DNA of 64,000 bases from CAYOUV01 sp963790075 (GCA_963790075.1 CAWBNG010000008.1:310001-374000), one strand, 5' to 3'. Positions 7,358 through 16,655 are shown, counted from the stretch's first letter. Notes: generated by a model not told the origin, from the sequence alone. Program-made: numbers and translations.

Positions 7358-9184
7358 CTAATGGGCACTTCTATATCGCCTCCATCCGAAATGTGCGAGC
7401 ACACCCAGGTCGAAGATCAGCGCCAATAGTGAAATCCAATCCCATAAGTGTTGGGAGATGGGTAGTTTCCAATCTGGTTGGAGGCGGTTGACGAATCTCT
7501 GCATGTTGGCGCGGTCTGAAACCTTGATGCGTTCGAAAGCGTGGGTGACGTTGGCCTGCGGATAGACCAGCCCGGTTGGGTCGGTCATGTTGAAGTAGCC
7601 GTCCTGCACGTCCCAGACCGAACCAGGGTGGAGTTGTGGTTTGAAATCATTTGGCTTAAGTCCTGAGCATTGTATCGAAAACTGACATCGTAAGATCGTC
7701 AGATTGCTGGCGTGTTTGTCAAATACCCGGGTGTCGTTGATCTGGTCTACGATCTGTTCGACCGGGTAGGTTTTACCTCCTTGCTGGATAGCTTCGTAGA
7801 TGTAAATGAAACCATTCACGTTGTAGGTGCGCGCTTGCATGCTATCCAGCGGTAGCATCAGAAAAGCGCCCATACTTACCAGAGTCAGCACATTCGTCAG
7901 GGTCAGGAAGATGATTTTGAAACCCTTCCACTTCCAGTTAGTCGAGCAAGTAGTGGAGTGGTGATCGTACCCAGAAGCGCCAGCGGGAAGATGAAGGCGG
8001 ATCCGAAGCGTGGATTGATGTGCAGGGAACTGAGCACCGGTAGCTCACGCAGACGTCGGGTAAATGGCTCCCCTTGCCAGGGTGAACTCGATGGTGATCT
8101 CAACGGCTAGAGCCAGGATAAACAGTGCCACCCAGAATCCCTTGGAGCGCGTGAGGGTGGCCTTGGGTTTGCTCAGAATGTGGAACAACAAGTATCAGAC
8201 ATCCAAGTCCCAGGATCAGCCACAGTACCGGTGAGACGGATAGATCCAATTCCCAGTATCCGACATAGGCGCCGGTAAACCCCTGCAGAATGGAGCGTAC
8301 ACTGGTGATCTTCCGACCTGCCAGCCAGTGTAGTGGAACCAGAGCCATCGTCCCGGCTAGTTGCAGCCCTAGCCCAATCAATCCGTTGTACCAGGTCACA
8401 GGATATTGATCGATGGCAATGCGTGGGAAAGAAACGCATGAAGGACCATACTGCCCATAGTTTGGAACCAGCTAGGGCTAGCGCCAAGATCGTTCCGAAT
8501 AGAATGGTACGAAACAGGCGTTGCCATTCGAATAATGCTGGCCGTACAAGATAAATCAGCGGCAGGCTGATCGATATACAGAGCAGGATGATTACGAGAT
8601 GAATAGAATCCACCGGAGTAGATGAAGATCCCAAAAAGCAGCGATAGGATCACGCCAGCAGCCTGAAACGGGATGGAGGGGGAAAGCAGGGCGATCAGGA
8701 AAAAGGGCAGCAAGGGATAGGCCAGGTAGCCCAAATGCCCGGCACCCAGATGCCCCAGGAAAAAGCCGTTGATGCTGAAGAAGACTGCACCCAGCATACC
8801 AACTGCCCAGTGAAATCCCAGCACACTATGGATCAGTAAGTAAGCGCCGAAATAACCAAGCAGCGCAAAACAGACGATCGAGATCAGGATCGCCGACCAG
8901 GGATTGACCAACAAGGTCAGGAATTGAGTCAGCGAAAACTGGATTTGTTGCGGATTCGGATAGGCCGGCAGCCCGCCCCCGAAGCTGGGCGTGTACCACT
9001 GGATGCTTAATCCATTAATTCGATAATGCAGGTGGGTATCGATCAGGCGGGGTATGAAGTATTTATAGTCGAAGCCAATCTCGGGGTATTTGGCATTGAC
9101 AAAGTAGGCTGAAAACAGGGCAATGATGATTCCATTTGCTGCTACCAGCAACCTTGGAAACAATAATTTAAGTCTCGGATTCAT
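7358..9184 (-). pseudogene. Frameshifted polytopic membrane protein (GT-C glycosyltransferase-like)
   Basis: A once-continuous protein of about 600 residues can be followed across frames. The N-terminus (MNPRLKLLFPRLLVAANG) runs from 9184 to about 8610, then the homology continues in a second frame to about 8430 (LFEWQRLFRTILFG), a third to about 8185 (TWYNGLIGLGLQLAG), back to the first to about 8070 (GFWVALFILALAVEI), the second again to about 7940 (NPRFGSAFIFPLALLG), and finally the first to the stop at 7358. This needs about five indels. The pieces are rich in membrane helices and resemble GT-C-type or YfhO-like envelope proteins, but I do not recognise the exact family. Flanking genes are intact, so decay is more likely than poor sequence. 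A TAAAAT box lies 9 nt before the first ATG. Confidence 0.75.
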
Positions 9185-9207
9185 GACAGGCTGATTTTAC
9201 TCCATCA

Positions 9208-9245
9208 ATAAAACAAGCGTGGACTATCCTCCACGCCTGTTTTAT
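9208..9245 (-). terminator. Terminator of the NarL-type regulator
   Basis: Inverted repeat with 16-nt arms and one mismatch (core GCGTGGA/TCCACGC), flanked by A- and T-rich ends, about 20 bp downstream of the regulator stop. Confidence 0.65.
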
Positions 9246-9265
9246 AGCCAATGTATTCGATAAAC

Positions 9266-9925
9266 CTACATCGAAATATATTCCTTCAAATTGTGCTCTA
9301 CGGCGTACGCCGCCGCCTCGGCCCGATTGTTCACGGCCAATTTCGACAGGATGCTGCTGACGTAATTGCGCACCGTGCCTTCCCCCAAGAACAACGCTTT
9401 GGCAATTTCGCGGTTGGTTTTGCCTTCGGAAACCAATTGCAGCACATGTTTCTCCTGCTGGCTCAGGTGTGCGAAGGCTGATGCCTCCTCCTCCTTGACC
9501 GCCCGCCTCACTTCCTGGAAGACTCGTTGGGTTACGGTTGGGTCAAGCATGGCCTCGCCCCGGCCAATTGCCTCCAGGGCTCGCACCAGATCATCGCCAC
9601 CGATTTGTTTCAGGATGTAACCCGAAGCGCCGGCACGGATCGCTGAAAACAGCATCTCGTCCTCAGCGTAGGAAGTCAGCATGATAACCTTCGTATCCGG
9701 AAAACGGTTTACGATTTCCTCGCAGGCCTCGATTCCAGAAGTTCCTGGCAGGCGGATGTCCATTACCACCACGTCGGGTTGCAGGTTGGTGACCTGTTCG
9801 ATCGCTTCGCGGGCCGAGCCTGCTTCGCCGATCACCTCAAATTGTGTATGCCGGTCAAGGAGGGATTTTAATCCCAGCCGGACAACCTCATGGTCATCCA
9901 CCAGCAAAATTCGTTGTTTAGCCAT
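9266..9925 (-). CDS. NarL/FixJ-family response regulator
   Basis: This 219-residue protein combines an N-terminal receiver domain ([14 protein letters not shown], phosphoacceptor in VVMDIRLPG, conserved Lys in YILKQIGG) with a C-terminal LuxR-type helix-turn-helix ([21 protein letters not shown]). It is a phosphorylation-controlled DNA-binding regulator. The track of open frame extends to 10045, but [12 protein letters not shown] at 9925 is the natural start, preceded by purine-rich sequence and by a good sigma-70 promoter. No histidine kinase is adjacent, so it is an orphan here. Its cue and targets are unknown. Confidence 0.93.
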   Translation of the reverse strand: MAKQRILLVDDHEVVRLGLKSLLDRHTQFEVIGEAGSAREAIEQVTNLQPDVVVMDIRLPGTSGIEACEEIVNRFPDTKVIMLTSYAEDEMLFSAIRAGASGYILKQIGGDDLVRALEAIGRGEAMLDPTVTQRVFQEVRRAVKEEEASAFAHLSQQEKHVLQLVSEGKTNREIAKALFLGEGTVRNYVSSILSKLAVNNRAEAAAYAVEHNLKEYISM

Positions 9926-9959
9926 TTTCTCTCTGATACCTCCGGATTTACCTAAGAAA

Positions 9960-9988
9960 AGTATAGTCGAGAGCAGGATGTATGACAA
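9960..9988 (-). promoter_or_regulatory. Sigma-70 promoter of the NarL-type regulator
   Basis: On the minus strand TTGTCA (9988-9983) is followed after 17 bp by TATACT (9965-9960), about 35 nt before the start codon. Confidence 0.6.
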
Positions 9989-10146
9989 GGGCGAGTAAAA
10001 ATAAAAAAGCGCCCTGCGGATGTACGGGCCGCTGGGATGTTGCAAGAGACCGATTTTACTTAAGGGAATGGACGTCTTGTAGAGTCAACTATTTTGTTGC
10101 CCTGGTGATGATTGATCACATAAAAACAATCTCTTTATCTTCCAAA

Positions 10147-10181
10147 CTTACCGGGGCTGGTACAAATCCAGCCCCGGTAAG
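10147..10181 (-). terminator. Terminator of hsp20
   Basis: Perfect 14-bp GC-rich arms (CTTACCGGGGCTGG and complement) with a 7-nt loop, immediately downstream of the hsp20 stop. Confidence 0.75.
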
Positions 10182-10187
10182 ATGTTT

Positions 10188-10628
10188 TTATTTGGCCTTG
10201 ACATTGATCGTCTTAGGGTGGACTTCCCCGGCCTTCGGCAAGATAATACTCAGGATGCCGTCCTCGAAATCCGCTTTGGCCTTATCGGCGACCACATTGG
10301 TTGGCAACATGAGCGTACGCTCAAAGGAGCCGAAGCGCTGTTCACGCAGGTGGTAAGCCTTTTCCTGGGTCTCTTCTTGATCCTTGTATTCGCCCTTGAG
10401 GGTGAGCATATCTCCAGTGATTGAAATTTGCACGTCTCCGGATTTTATACCCGGAAGCGCGGCTTTGATCACGACCTCGTCATCGGTCTGGTACATGTCG
10501 ATAGCCGGCATGCGCAGACCCTCGTCCAGGCTGAGCGAACGCGTAAAGGCGTCGTCGAAGAGACGGTCCATGGCCTCACGCAATGAGATTGTTTCACGCA
10601 TGGGTTCCCAACCGATTAGATTAGACAT
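10188..10628 (-). CDS. Hsp20/alpha-crystallin small heat-shock protein
   Basis: This ATP-independent holdase binds unfolding proteins. The 146-residue product has a short N-terminal arm, an alpha-crystallin domain (about residues 40-135; AALPGIKSGDVQISITGDMLTLKGE in outline, with the FERTLMLPTNV strand) and a C-terminal tail. The start follows an excellent AAGGAGG ribosome binding site. It has its own terminator and sits just beyond the terminator of the upstream signalling operon, so it is probably monocistronic. I see no CIRCE or HrcA-type inverted repeat upstream. Confidence 0.95.
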   Translation of the reverse strand: MSNLIGWEPMRETISLREAMDRLFDDAFTRSLSLDEGLRMPAIDMYQTDDEVVIKAALPGIKSGDVQISITGDMLTLKGEYKDQEETQEKAYHLREQRFGSFERTLMLPTNVVADKAKADFEDGILSIILPKAGEVHPKTINVKAK

Positions 10629-10675
10629 ATCAACCTCCTTACCTTGTCTAAAGGTTGTTTGGTTCGTATTTAAAT

Positions 10676-10710
10676 CTAAAAGAGTCTGCGTTTTTCTGAC
10701 GCAAACTCTT
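10676..10710 (-). terminator. Terminator of the kinase operon
   Basis: On the minus strand AAGAGTTTGCG pairs with CGCAGACTCTT across a 9-nt loop (one G-T type mismatch) and is followed by TTTT. It starts at the stop codon of the OmpR-type regulator. Confidence 0.65.
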
Positions 10711-11474
10711 TATATAAGAATCGTTAATTTTTGGGGATTACCCTTTTTTTCGCTATCTTTCTGCTCGCGCCTGAAATCTACGAACCGGTATCCAACGCCA
10801 CGCTCGGTCAGGATATATTGAGGATTGGAAGGGTCCTTCTCCAGTTTCTGACGCAGGTAGTTGATATACAAGCGCACATAATGTGGCTCGTCACGATATT
10901 CGTATCCCCAAACTTTAGCCAATAACTGGTCGTGTGAGACCACCCAGCCAGCGTTCTGCACGAGGTGATAAAGCAACCGGTATTCAGTTGGGCGAAGCTT
11001 GACAATTTTACCTTCCAGCCATATCTCGCGGCGGTCGAAGTCGATTTTGAGCCGCTCATCTACTTCGATCAAGCCATGCATGGGACCAGTTGCGCCTTCC
11101 GTGCGTCTTAGCACGGCCTTGACGCGGCTGACCATCTCGCGCGGGCTGAATGGTTTTGTGATGTAGTCGTCCGCGCCAAGTTCCAAACCGCGTACGCGAT
11201 CGTCTTCTTCCCCTTTAGCGGTCAGCATGATCACGGGCACGTTGCTTATCTCACGAATCATTTTAAGGACTTCAAATCCATCCAGGTCGGGCATCATAAT
11301 GTCAAGCAGGATCAAATCGGGGGTTTTGTCGCGTAATCGTTCTAAAGCCTGCTTCCCGTTGAATGCCTCGGCAACGATAAAGCCGTCGTGTTCCAGATTG
11401 AGACGGATAAAGCGCACCATGCGCTCTTCGTCGTCCACAATCAAGATACGGCGGCGATCAAATTCGTCAGACAC
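10710..11474 (-). CDS. OmpR/PhoB-family response regulator
   Basis: The 254-residue protein has an N-terminal receiver ([14 protein letters not shown], phosphoacceptor in [13 protein letters not shown], Lys in DYITKPFSP) and a C-terminal winged-helix DNA-binding domain ([23 protein letters not shown] in outline; [12 protein letters not shown]). It is the last gene of the kinase-phosphatase operon, separated by 3 bp from the 80-residue protein. No histidine kinase is adjacent, so either a distant kinase phosphorylates it or the operon's Ser/Thr kinase modifies it. The short C-terminal tail after the winged helix is not conserved. Confidence 0.93.
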   Translation of the reverse strand: MSDEFDRRRILIVDDEERMVRFIRLNLEHDGFIVAEAFNGKQALERLRDKTPDLILLDIMMPDLDGFEVLKMIREISNVPVIMLTAKGEEDDRVRGLELGADDYITKPFSPREMVSRVKAVLRRTEGATGPMHGLIEVDERLKIDFDRREIWLEGKIVKLRPTEYRLLYHLVQNAGWVVSHDQLLAKVWGYEYRDEPHYVRLYINYLRQKLEKDPSNPQYILTERGVGYRFVDFRREQKDSEKKGNPQKLTILI

Positions 11475-11477
11475 GGA

Positions 11478-11720
11478 TTACTCCCTAACAAAGCCGATGA
11501 TGCGGTCCTCTTCGGCACCAGACAAGACTTCGATAAAATTAATCCTCTCGAGAGGCCAAATGACCTGTACCACATTGGGTTGCAAATAATGCAAATCCTT
11601 ACCATCGCGACGACGCGGATTGTTTATGGAAATGATTGTGTCAGTCGCTTTGGGCATTTCTTCGACCTCACCTACAACCGGATCTTCCCCAGAAATATGC
11701 AAAATCAACGAGTACGCCAT
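11478..11720 (-). CDS. Uncharacterised 80-residue protein of the kinase operon
   Basis: I do not recognise a family. The protein (begins MAYSLILHISGEDPVVGEVEEMP) looks like a small all-beta or alpha/beta cytoplasmic protein with no membrane segment or cysteine cluster. It lies 3 bp upstream of the response regulator and 15 bp downstream of the FHA gene, so it is almost certainly co-transcribed with the Ser/Thr phosphosignalling genes. Segments such as PNVVQVIWPLERINFIEVL and the gene's constant spacing support real coding. It could be a ligand or adaptor for the FHA protein; that is inference. Confidence 0.7.
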   Translation of the reverse strand: MAYSLILHISGEDPVVGEVEEMPKATDTIISINNPRRRDGKDLHYLQPNVVQVIWPLERINFIEVLSGAEEDRIIGFVRE

Positions 11721-11735
11721 AGGTTAATTCCTTCT

Positions 11736-12245
11736 TTAATCCTTTGTCCTCAGGAGTACCTGGATTTTTAGTTTTCCGAGGGAAATTACGTCCCCATGAG
11801 ATAAAAGGTGGTCTTCGTTTGCACGGACGCGCGCACCGTTGATGAATGTGCCATTGGAAGAGCCTAAATCCATAATGGCAATGCCTTTATCCATTTGCTT
11901 GATTACCACATGCAAGCGGGAGACACCATTTTCATACGCCTTGTAGGGGGTCAGGTCTACGTCTGGCATGATCGGTTGTCCTTCACTGACCCGCCCCAGG
12001 GTGAATTCTTTCCGGTCAGCCAAAGGTAAGATTTGGCCGCTATCGAGGATTTGCAGAGAAATCCAACTACTGGCGTGGGTTTCATCCATTTCATGAGCGA
12101 TGATTGGGGATTTGATTTGCAAATCCAAATCATCAGTCGCGATGTTGTGTGTGACAATTTCATCCGATACCAGCGGTGCCCCACACTTGCTGCAAAAGAT
12201 CGCACCAGTGATTTCCTGATGCTGGCAATTTGGGCATAAAATCAT
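11736..12245 (-). CDS. Zinc-ribbon plus FHA-domain protein
   Basis: FHA domains bind phosphothreonine peptides made by Ser/Thr kinases. The 169-residue product starts with a zinc ribbon (Cys 4, 7, 18, 21: CPNC then CSKC) and ends with an FHA domain (about 80-165). The binding residues are visible in FTLGR, SRLH and SSNGTFINGARV. The middle is an acidic linker. Its start overlaps the stop of the J-domain/vWA gene (ATGA). It is the likely phospho-reader for the kinase encoded in the same operon. Confidence 0.92.
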   Translation of the reverse strand: MILCPNCQHQEITGAIFCSKCGAPLVSDEIVTHNIATDDLDLQIKSPIIAHEMDETHASSWISLQILDSGQILPLADRKEFTLGRVSEGQPIMPDVDLTPYKAYENGVSRLHVVIKQMDKGIAIMDLGSSNGTFINGARVRANEDHLLSHGDVISLGKLKIQVLLRTKD

Positions 12246-13717
12246 ATTAACTCCTCCTCCCCAGATAATAAGAGGGCACGTGTTCCGTATTTGATTTCCT
12301 TGCGACCATCTGCAGAGATGGTCTGTTTTCGTATTATGTTTTCGGCCTCGAGTAAAACAGTACGGGCCAGGCCACGTTCACCTGATTCTAACAGATGTGT
12401 AGCGAGATGTTGTAAACGTCGGGAGGCTTCAGCATATTTTCCCGAATCCACTTCTTGTTGGGCTATTTCCTGCATGCGGTACAGGTTCATACGCGACAGG
12501 GCGTGTAAAATATCGCTAGACGGCGGTTCGGCGATGGGTTCGTCAGTCACGGGGCGTGAAATCCGGATCCGCAACGGCGAAATGGGAGTTGGCCGCGATG
12601 GGATGACTACATTCATAAGTCCTTCGAACAGTTTAACGTTATCACTTGTAACGGCTGATGGCTGGATTCGAAATTCCAGCAATACGCTCAAGCGGGTATC
12701 TTGCAAAATCGGACCCAAATGCATTGGACTTTCTCCCGTCAGAGGGGATGTTTCAGGCAGCATACGGAAGGCATAGGTCAAATCCACGCCTGGCGGAATA
12801 TTGTATTCCAGAACAGCCTCGTCTGCATAGACATTGACTAAAGCTTTGAACTTTTCAGTCAGCATATTTTGGATGTCCTGTGGGTCGGCCACGTACATGG
12901 CGGTCCCGCCAGTCAAGTTGGCGAGTGAGTCGAGGAAGGAGTCGTTCCAATCCTTGCCAATGCCGAAAGCGCTGATGTTAATCCCATGATTGCCAATCTC
13001 TTTTGCCAGGGATAAGCAGGCTTGCTCGTCACCATAAGTGTGACCGTCGGTGAGAAGAATGATCTGGTTGACGCGCCCAGTTTCCAGGCTGCTTCGTATT
13101 TCGTTCACGCCCGCCTCCAGCCCCGGGAACATTTCCGTACCCCCAGACGACTGAATCATTTGGATGCGGGATTCTAATTGATTGCGATTTGCTTGATAGG
13201 AACCCGGGATAACAATCTCGGCCCGATCACTGAAGGTGACGACGCCAAAAATGTCATCCTGGCGCAGACTGCGCATCAATTGGGTCGTCGCAGCCTTGAC
13301 CATATCCATTTTTTGTCCCTGCATGGATGTCGAGCGGTCAATTATGAGGCATATGTTAAGCGGTGGTGCAGGAATTTTTCCTTCAGTTTGGCGCGGTTTC
13401 CATTCCAGTAATGTGTAAAGGAGTTGCGGTTCTTTTAAATGTACCAGGCTCTGACGACTGTAAAATATCCGCTCCGTAATTGGTGAAGCCAGCGACTCTT
13501 CCGGGGACAAATCGGCATCATATTCCGCGCGTTTTTCTGGATCAGAGAGTATTTCATAGCCCTGCTGAATGGCAAGGAAGAATTCGGTTTCACCGGGCGC
13601 CTTGTTTTTATCGGGATGCAGTCGCTGCGCGGCTTTGAAATAAGCGCGTTTGATTTCTGCTTGGGTCGCGTCGCGAAAGATGCCTAACAGGGCGTAAAAA
13701 TCCGGTTTTTGATACAT
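12242..13717 (-). CDS. J-domain / von Willebrand A fusion protein
   Basis: The 491-residue protein joins an N-terminal DnaJ-type J domain (residues about 5-68, with HPD at 34-36) to a vWA domain (about 120-300). The vWA MIDAS is intact: DRSTS at 127-131, the GGTEM threonine and LLTDGH. The C-terminal third holds a beta-rich region and helical repeats ending in a degradation-like or scaffold segment. J domains recruit and stimulate DnaK; vWA domains mediate Mg-dependent protein contacts. There is no zinc finger or substrate-binding domain of a normal DnaJ. It sits between the phosphatase (1 bp) and FHA gene (4-bp overlap) and may be an effector of the phosphosignalling module. Confidence 0.9.
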   Translation of the reverse strand: MYQKPDFYALLGIFRDATQAEIKRAYFKAAQRLHPDKNKAPGETEFFLAIQQGYEILSDPEKRAEYDADLSPEESLASPITERIFYSRQSLVHLKEPQLLYTLLEWKPRQTEGKIPAPPLNICLIIDRSTSMQGQKMDMVKAATTQLMRSLRQDDIFGVVTFSDRAEIVIPGSYQANRNQLESRIQMIQSSGGTEMFPGLEAGVNEIRSSLETGRVNQIILLTDGHTYGDEQACLSLAKEIGNHGINISAFGIGKDWNDSFLDSLANLTGGTAMYVADPQDIQNMLTEKFKALVNVYADEAVLEYNIPPGVDLTYAFRMLPETSPLTGESPMHLGPILQDTRLSVLLEFRIQPSAVTSDNVKLFEGLMNVVIPSRPTPISPLRIRISRPVTDEPIAEPPSSDILHALSRMNLYRMQEIAQQEVDSGKYAEASRRLQHLATHLLESGERGLARTVLLEAENIIRKQTISADGRKEIKYGTRALLLSGEEELI

Positions 13718-13718
13718 A

Positions 13719-14615
13719 CTATCCGAGCATTTGTACCAGGATTACACTGATATTATCCGGACCGCCAGCAGTGTTGGCAGCCGTTACAAGGTTCTGGCAG
13801 GCACGATGTAAGGTTGGAGCTTGTAGGACAGCTTTAGAAATGTCATCTTCGGTAATTACCCCCCACAATCCATCACTGCATAGCATCAGATAGCCAGACT
13901 GAGGAAAGGGAACTGTGAAGATATCGGGCTCGAGCGCATCACCTTGGCCAATGGCACGGTAAAGGACGTTACGTTGTGGGTGGACGGCTGCTTCTTCTGA
14001 CGTGATCTGCCCCAGTTCTTCCAGGCGTCTCACCAGGGAGTGGTCGCGCGTGATCGGTTCGACGCGTCCATCTGGGCGAACGACGTAAACGCGGCTGTCT
14101 CCAACGTGCGCGATCGTTACTTGATGGCCCAACACCAGAGCAGCCGTCAGCGTTGTGCCACTGCCCGGTGCCTCGTGCTGGACGATGTTCTGAGCTTCCT
14201 TTACCCCCGCCAGCATAATTTCCTGAATTGATTCATCCATCACTTTTGTGGGCAGGTCGAACATATAAGGGTGGAATTTACCTAAAATCAGTCCACCCAT
14301 TGTACGAATCGCCGCATTGCTGGCAACTTCCCCGTATTGATGGCCGCCCATCCCGTCAGCAATAATGTATAAGCCAAATGGCAGGTTACCGGAATTTCCG
14401 GCCAGTGTTGTCGTAATGGAAAGTAAACTGTCCTCGTTCAATTCACGCTGCTTGCCTGTAGATTGTCCGGCGCCGGCATTGAGTTGTTGCAAGTCATACA
14501 GCGGGCCTTGAGTCTGGACGATCAATTCGATCTGTTGCTCTGAGAGCGGTGCCGTCGTAACATTGTCTGGTTGAGTCTCAGGCTTGGCGAACAATTTTTT
14601 GAAAAATTTGATCAC
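13719..14615 (-). CDS. PP2C-family Ser/Thr protein phosphatase
   Basis: This 298-residue protein is a Mg/Mn-dependent PP2C (PppA/Stp-like) phosphatase, expected to reverse phosphorylation by the upstream kinase. Metal-binding and core motifs are intact: KQRELNEDS, IIADGMGGH, GSGTTLTAALV, HVGDSRVYVV, LCSDGLWGV and GGPDNISVIL. Residues 1-45 form a variable basic N-terminus without a membrane helix, so it should be cytoplasmic. It lies 16 bp after the kinase gene and 1 bp before the J-domain/vWA gene. Confidence 0.95.
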   Translation of the reverse strand: MIKFFKKLFAKPETQPDNVTTAPLSEQQIELIVQTQGPLYDLQQLNAGAGQSTGKQRELNEDSLLSITTTLAGNSGNLPFGLYIIADGMGGHQYGEVASNAAIRTMGGLILGKFHPYMFDLPTKVMDESIQEIMLAGVKEAQNIVQHEAPGSGTTLTAALVLGHQVTIAHVGDSRVYVVRPDGRVEPITRDHSLVRRLEELGQITSEEAAVHPQRNVLYRAIGQGDALEPDIFTVPFPQSGYLMLCSDGLWGVITEDDISKAVLQAPTLHRACQNLVTAANTAGGPDNISVILVQMLG

Positions 14616-14631
14616 AGAAAGCTCCTCTGGT

Positions 14632-16527
14632 TCAAGCTAGCAGCGCGTAGATATGATGGTCGGTTGAGCCAATATAAACGATATCATCAAACACCAGTGG
14701 TGAACCAGTAATAGGTCCCTCAGTGGCGAACTTCCAGCGTAAACGACCGGTTGTATATTCCAAACAATACAGGAATCCATCCACTGAGCCGCAGTAGAGC
14801 GAATCTCGGTAAATTACTGGCGAGCCGCTAACCTGATGTTCTGTACGGAAACGCCATATTTCTTTGGATGTATGGGCTTCAATGGCGTAAATGTTTCCGT
14901 CCGCTGCGCCAACGAAGAGTAAGTTGTCAATCAGGGCTGGCGAGGAGATCGAGCCTTTGCCAAGACGGGCGCGCCAGATTACCCAGCCTGTCTGTGCATC
15001 CAATGCGTAAAACGTGCTGTCGAGCGATGTAAAATACACCACGTTATCAGCAACCAAGGGAGAGGATGTCACTGCCCGCTTGGCCTGGAAGCGCCACTTT
15101 AATTCACCTTGAAATCCAATGCAGTAGAAATCGCCGCTTTCGCATCCGGTGTAGACCAGATCTTGAGCCACAAAGGGCGTTGAGCGGATGGAACTGCTGG
15201 CTTCGAATATCCAGGCAGCCCTGCCGCTTGTGATGTTGACAGCGTGCAGGTAGTTATCATCTGAACCAATGAAAACATGGCCTTCTGCCAAGCGCGGAGA
15301 GGAGCGGACCCGTCCCTTGGTGTAATAGGTCCAGGTCACTTTGCCTGAGCGAGCACTGACAACATGCAGCCGGTTGTCCTCCGAGCCAAAATAGACATTG
15401 TTATCATAGACCAAGGGTCTTGAAACAATTCCGCCATCGGTGGCGTACTTCCACTTGAATTCACCGTTGGAGGCATCCAAGGCGTAAAGGTTATTGTCGT
15501 AGGAACCAATATAGAGGTTGCCATCGTGAATGGCAGGTGTACCGCGAATTTCATCCTCGCATTGAAAGGCCCAGATCGACTTTATGGCATTGGACTGCAT
15601 GGCCGCGGTGGTATGGGTCGGTAAACGCGAGAGAGCTCCGGTCTTACGGGCGACTGCCAGTAGAGCTTCCTTCATTTCCAGGGCACTGGCATAGCGATCC
15701 TCTGGGTTGTATTGCAGGGCAGTATTAATTGCTGCTTCAAATTCACTAGATATATCTGGATTTATCTTGCGGAGCGGTCGTTCAGCAAAGGAGAAGGGTG
15801 GTTCAAGGCGCGGGTCGCGCTTGGTCAAGGCGTGATGCAAAGTAGCCCCCAATGCGTAAATATCGGCCAACGGTGTCGCTTCACCCCGGTATTGTTCGGG
15901 TGGGGAGTAGCCTTCTGTGCCAATCATTGTCCCTTTTTGGCCCACTTGAAATGGCTTGGCAATCCCAAAATCCACCAGAACGACATTGCCGTATTGATTG
16001 ATCATCGCGTTGGACGGTTTCATATCGCGGAAGATGATTGGATCAGGTTTGTGCGTGTGCAAAAAGTGAAGCACATCACACAGCTCGATCGCCCAAGCCA
16101 GCACTTCGTCCTCGGGTAGGAAGCCTTCGGCTTCAGCGATAATGGCTTCAAGATCCTTCCCGTTAATGAACTCTAACACCAGATAAGATTTATCTTCTTC
16201 TGAAAAATAATCATAGATACGCGGAATCGAACGGTGATTGAGGGTAGCCAGGATGTTAGCTTCTCGTTCGAAGTTTTGGACAATGGTCCTCCGAACCAGG
16301 GGGTCGGGAGCCAGGTTGATCATTTCCTTAACCGCCACTAATTTAACCACATTGGGAAAATGCAGGTCCCGGGCACGATACACGGAACCCATCCCGCCCA
16401 CCCCAATAACTTCCTGGATGTGGTAGCAATTCGCCAATGTTGTACCGCCCCTTAATTGGCGACGGGCAGTCGAGGTTTCTTCTTCTAAGTCTAGAGGCTC
16501 GTCGATATTTTGCGTTTCCAGAATCAT
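14632..16527 (-). CDS. Ser/Thr protein kinase with C-terminal PQQ-like beta-propeller
   Basis: The 631-residue product has a Hanks-type kinase domain (about 35-300) and a propeller built from about seven repeats of the ALDA-TG-W type (about 325-631). The glycine loop GVGGMGSVY (42-50), Lys67, Glu89, DFG (186-188) and PPEQY are present. The catalytic HRD is FRD (166-168), with Phe replacing His, as in other bacterial propeller kinases. No membrane helix separates the halves, so the propeller is probably a cytoplasmic sensor or scaffold. It is the first gene of the operon and has its own promoter. The only Shine-Dalgarno (AAGGAG) is just 1 nt from the ATG. Confidence 0.95.
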   Translation of the reverse strand: MILETQNIDEPLDLEEETSTARRQLRGGTTLANCYHIQEVIGVGGMGSVYRARDLHFPNVVKLVAVKEMINLAPDPLVRRTIVQNFEREANILATLNHRSIPRIYDYFSEEDKSYLVLEFINGKDLEAIIAEAEGFLPEDEVLAWAIELCDVLHFLHTHKPDPIIFRDMKPSNAMINQYGNVVLVDFGIAKPFQVGQKGTMIGTEGYSPPEQYRGEATPLADIYALGATLHHALTKRDPRLEPPFSFAERPLRKINPDISSEFEAAINTALQYNPEDRYASALEMKEALLAVARKTGALSRLPTHTTAAMQSNAIKSIWAFQCEDEIRGTPAIHDGNLYIGSYDNNLYALDASNGEFKWKYATDGGIVSRPLVYDNNVYFGSEDNRLHVVSARSGKVTWTYYTKGRVRSSPRLAEGHVFIGSDDNYLHAVNITSGRAAWIFEASSSIRSTPFVAQDLVYTGCESGDFYCIGFQGELKWRFQAKRAVTSSPLVADNVVYFTSLDSTFYALDAQTGWVIWRARLGKGSISSPALIDNLLFVGAADGNIYAIEAHTSKEIWRFRTEHQVSGSPVIYRDSLYCGSVDGFLYCLEYTTGRLRWKFATEGPITGSPLVFDDIVYIGSTDHHIYALLA

Positions 16528-16553
16528 TCTCCTTTAATTAACGCGTATTACAG

Positions 16554-16582
16554 ATTATAGTATGCACTTCCCGGACTTGCAA
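16554..16582 (-). promoter_or_regulatory. Promoter of the kinase operon
   Basis: On the minus strand TTGCAA (16582-16577), a 17-bp spacer and a perfect TATAAT (16559-16554) precede the kinase ATG by 26 nt. Confidence 0.6.
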
Positions 16583-16626
16583 CCGCCTAAATAGACTTGT
16601 TGAGGGTTAGTAAGGTTTTCTCAACC

Positions 16627-16655
16627 TTGCCTAGATGACTTTTCTGCGGCAAAAT
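16627..16655 (+). promoter_or_regulatory. Promoter of the metallophosphoesterase gene, near-leaderless
   Basis: TTGCCT, 17-bp spacer and CAAAAT end 9 nt before the ATG at 16665, leaving at most a 2-3 nt leader. Confidence 0.45.
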
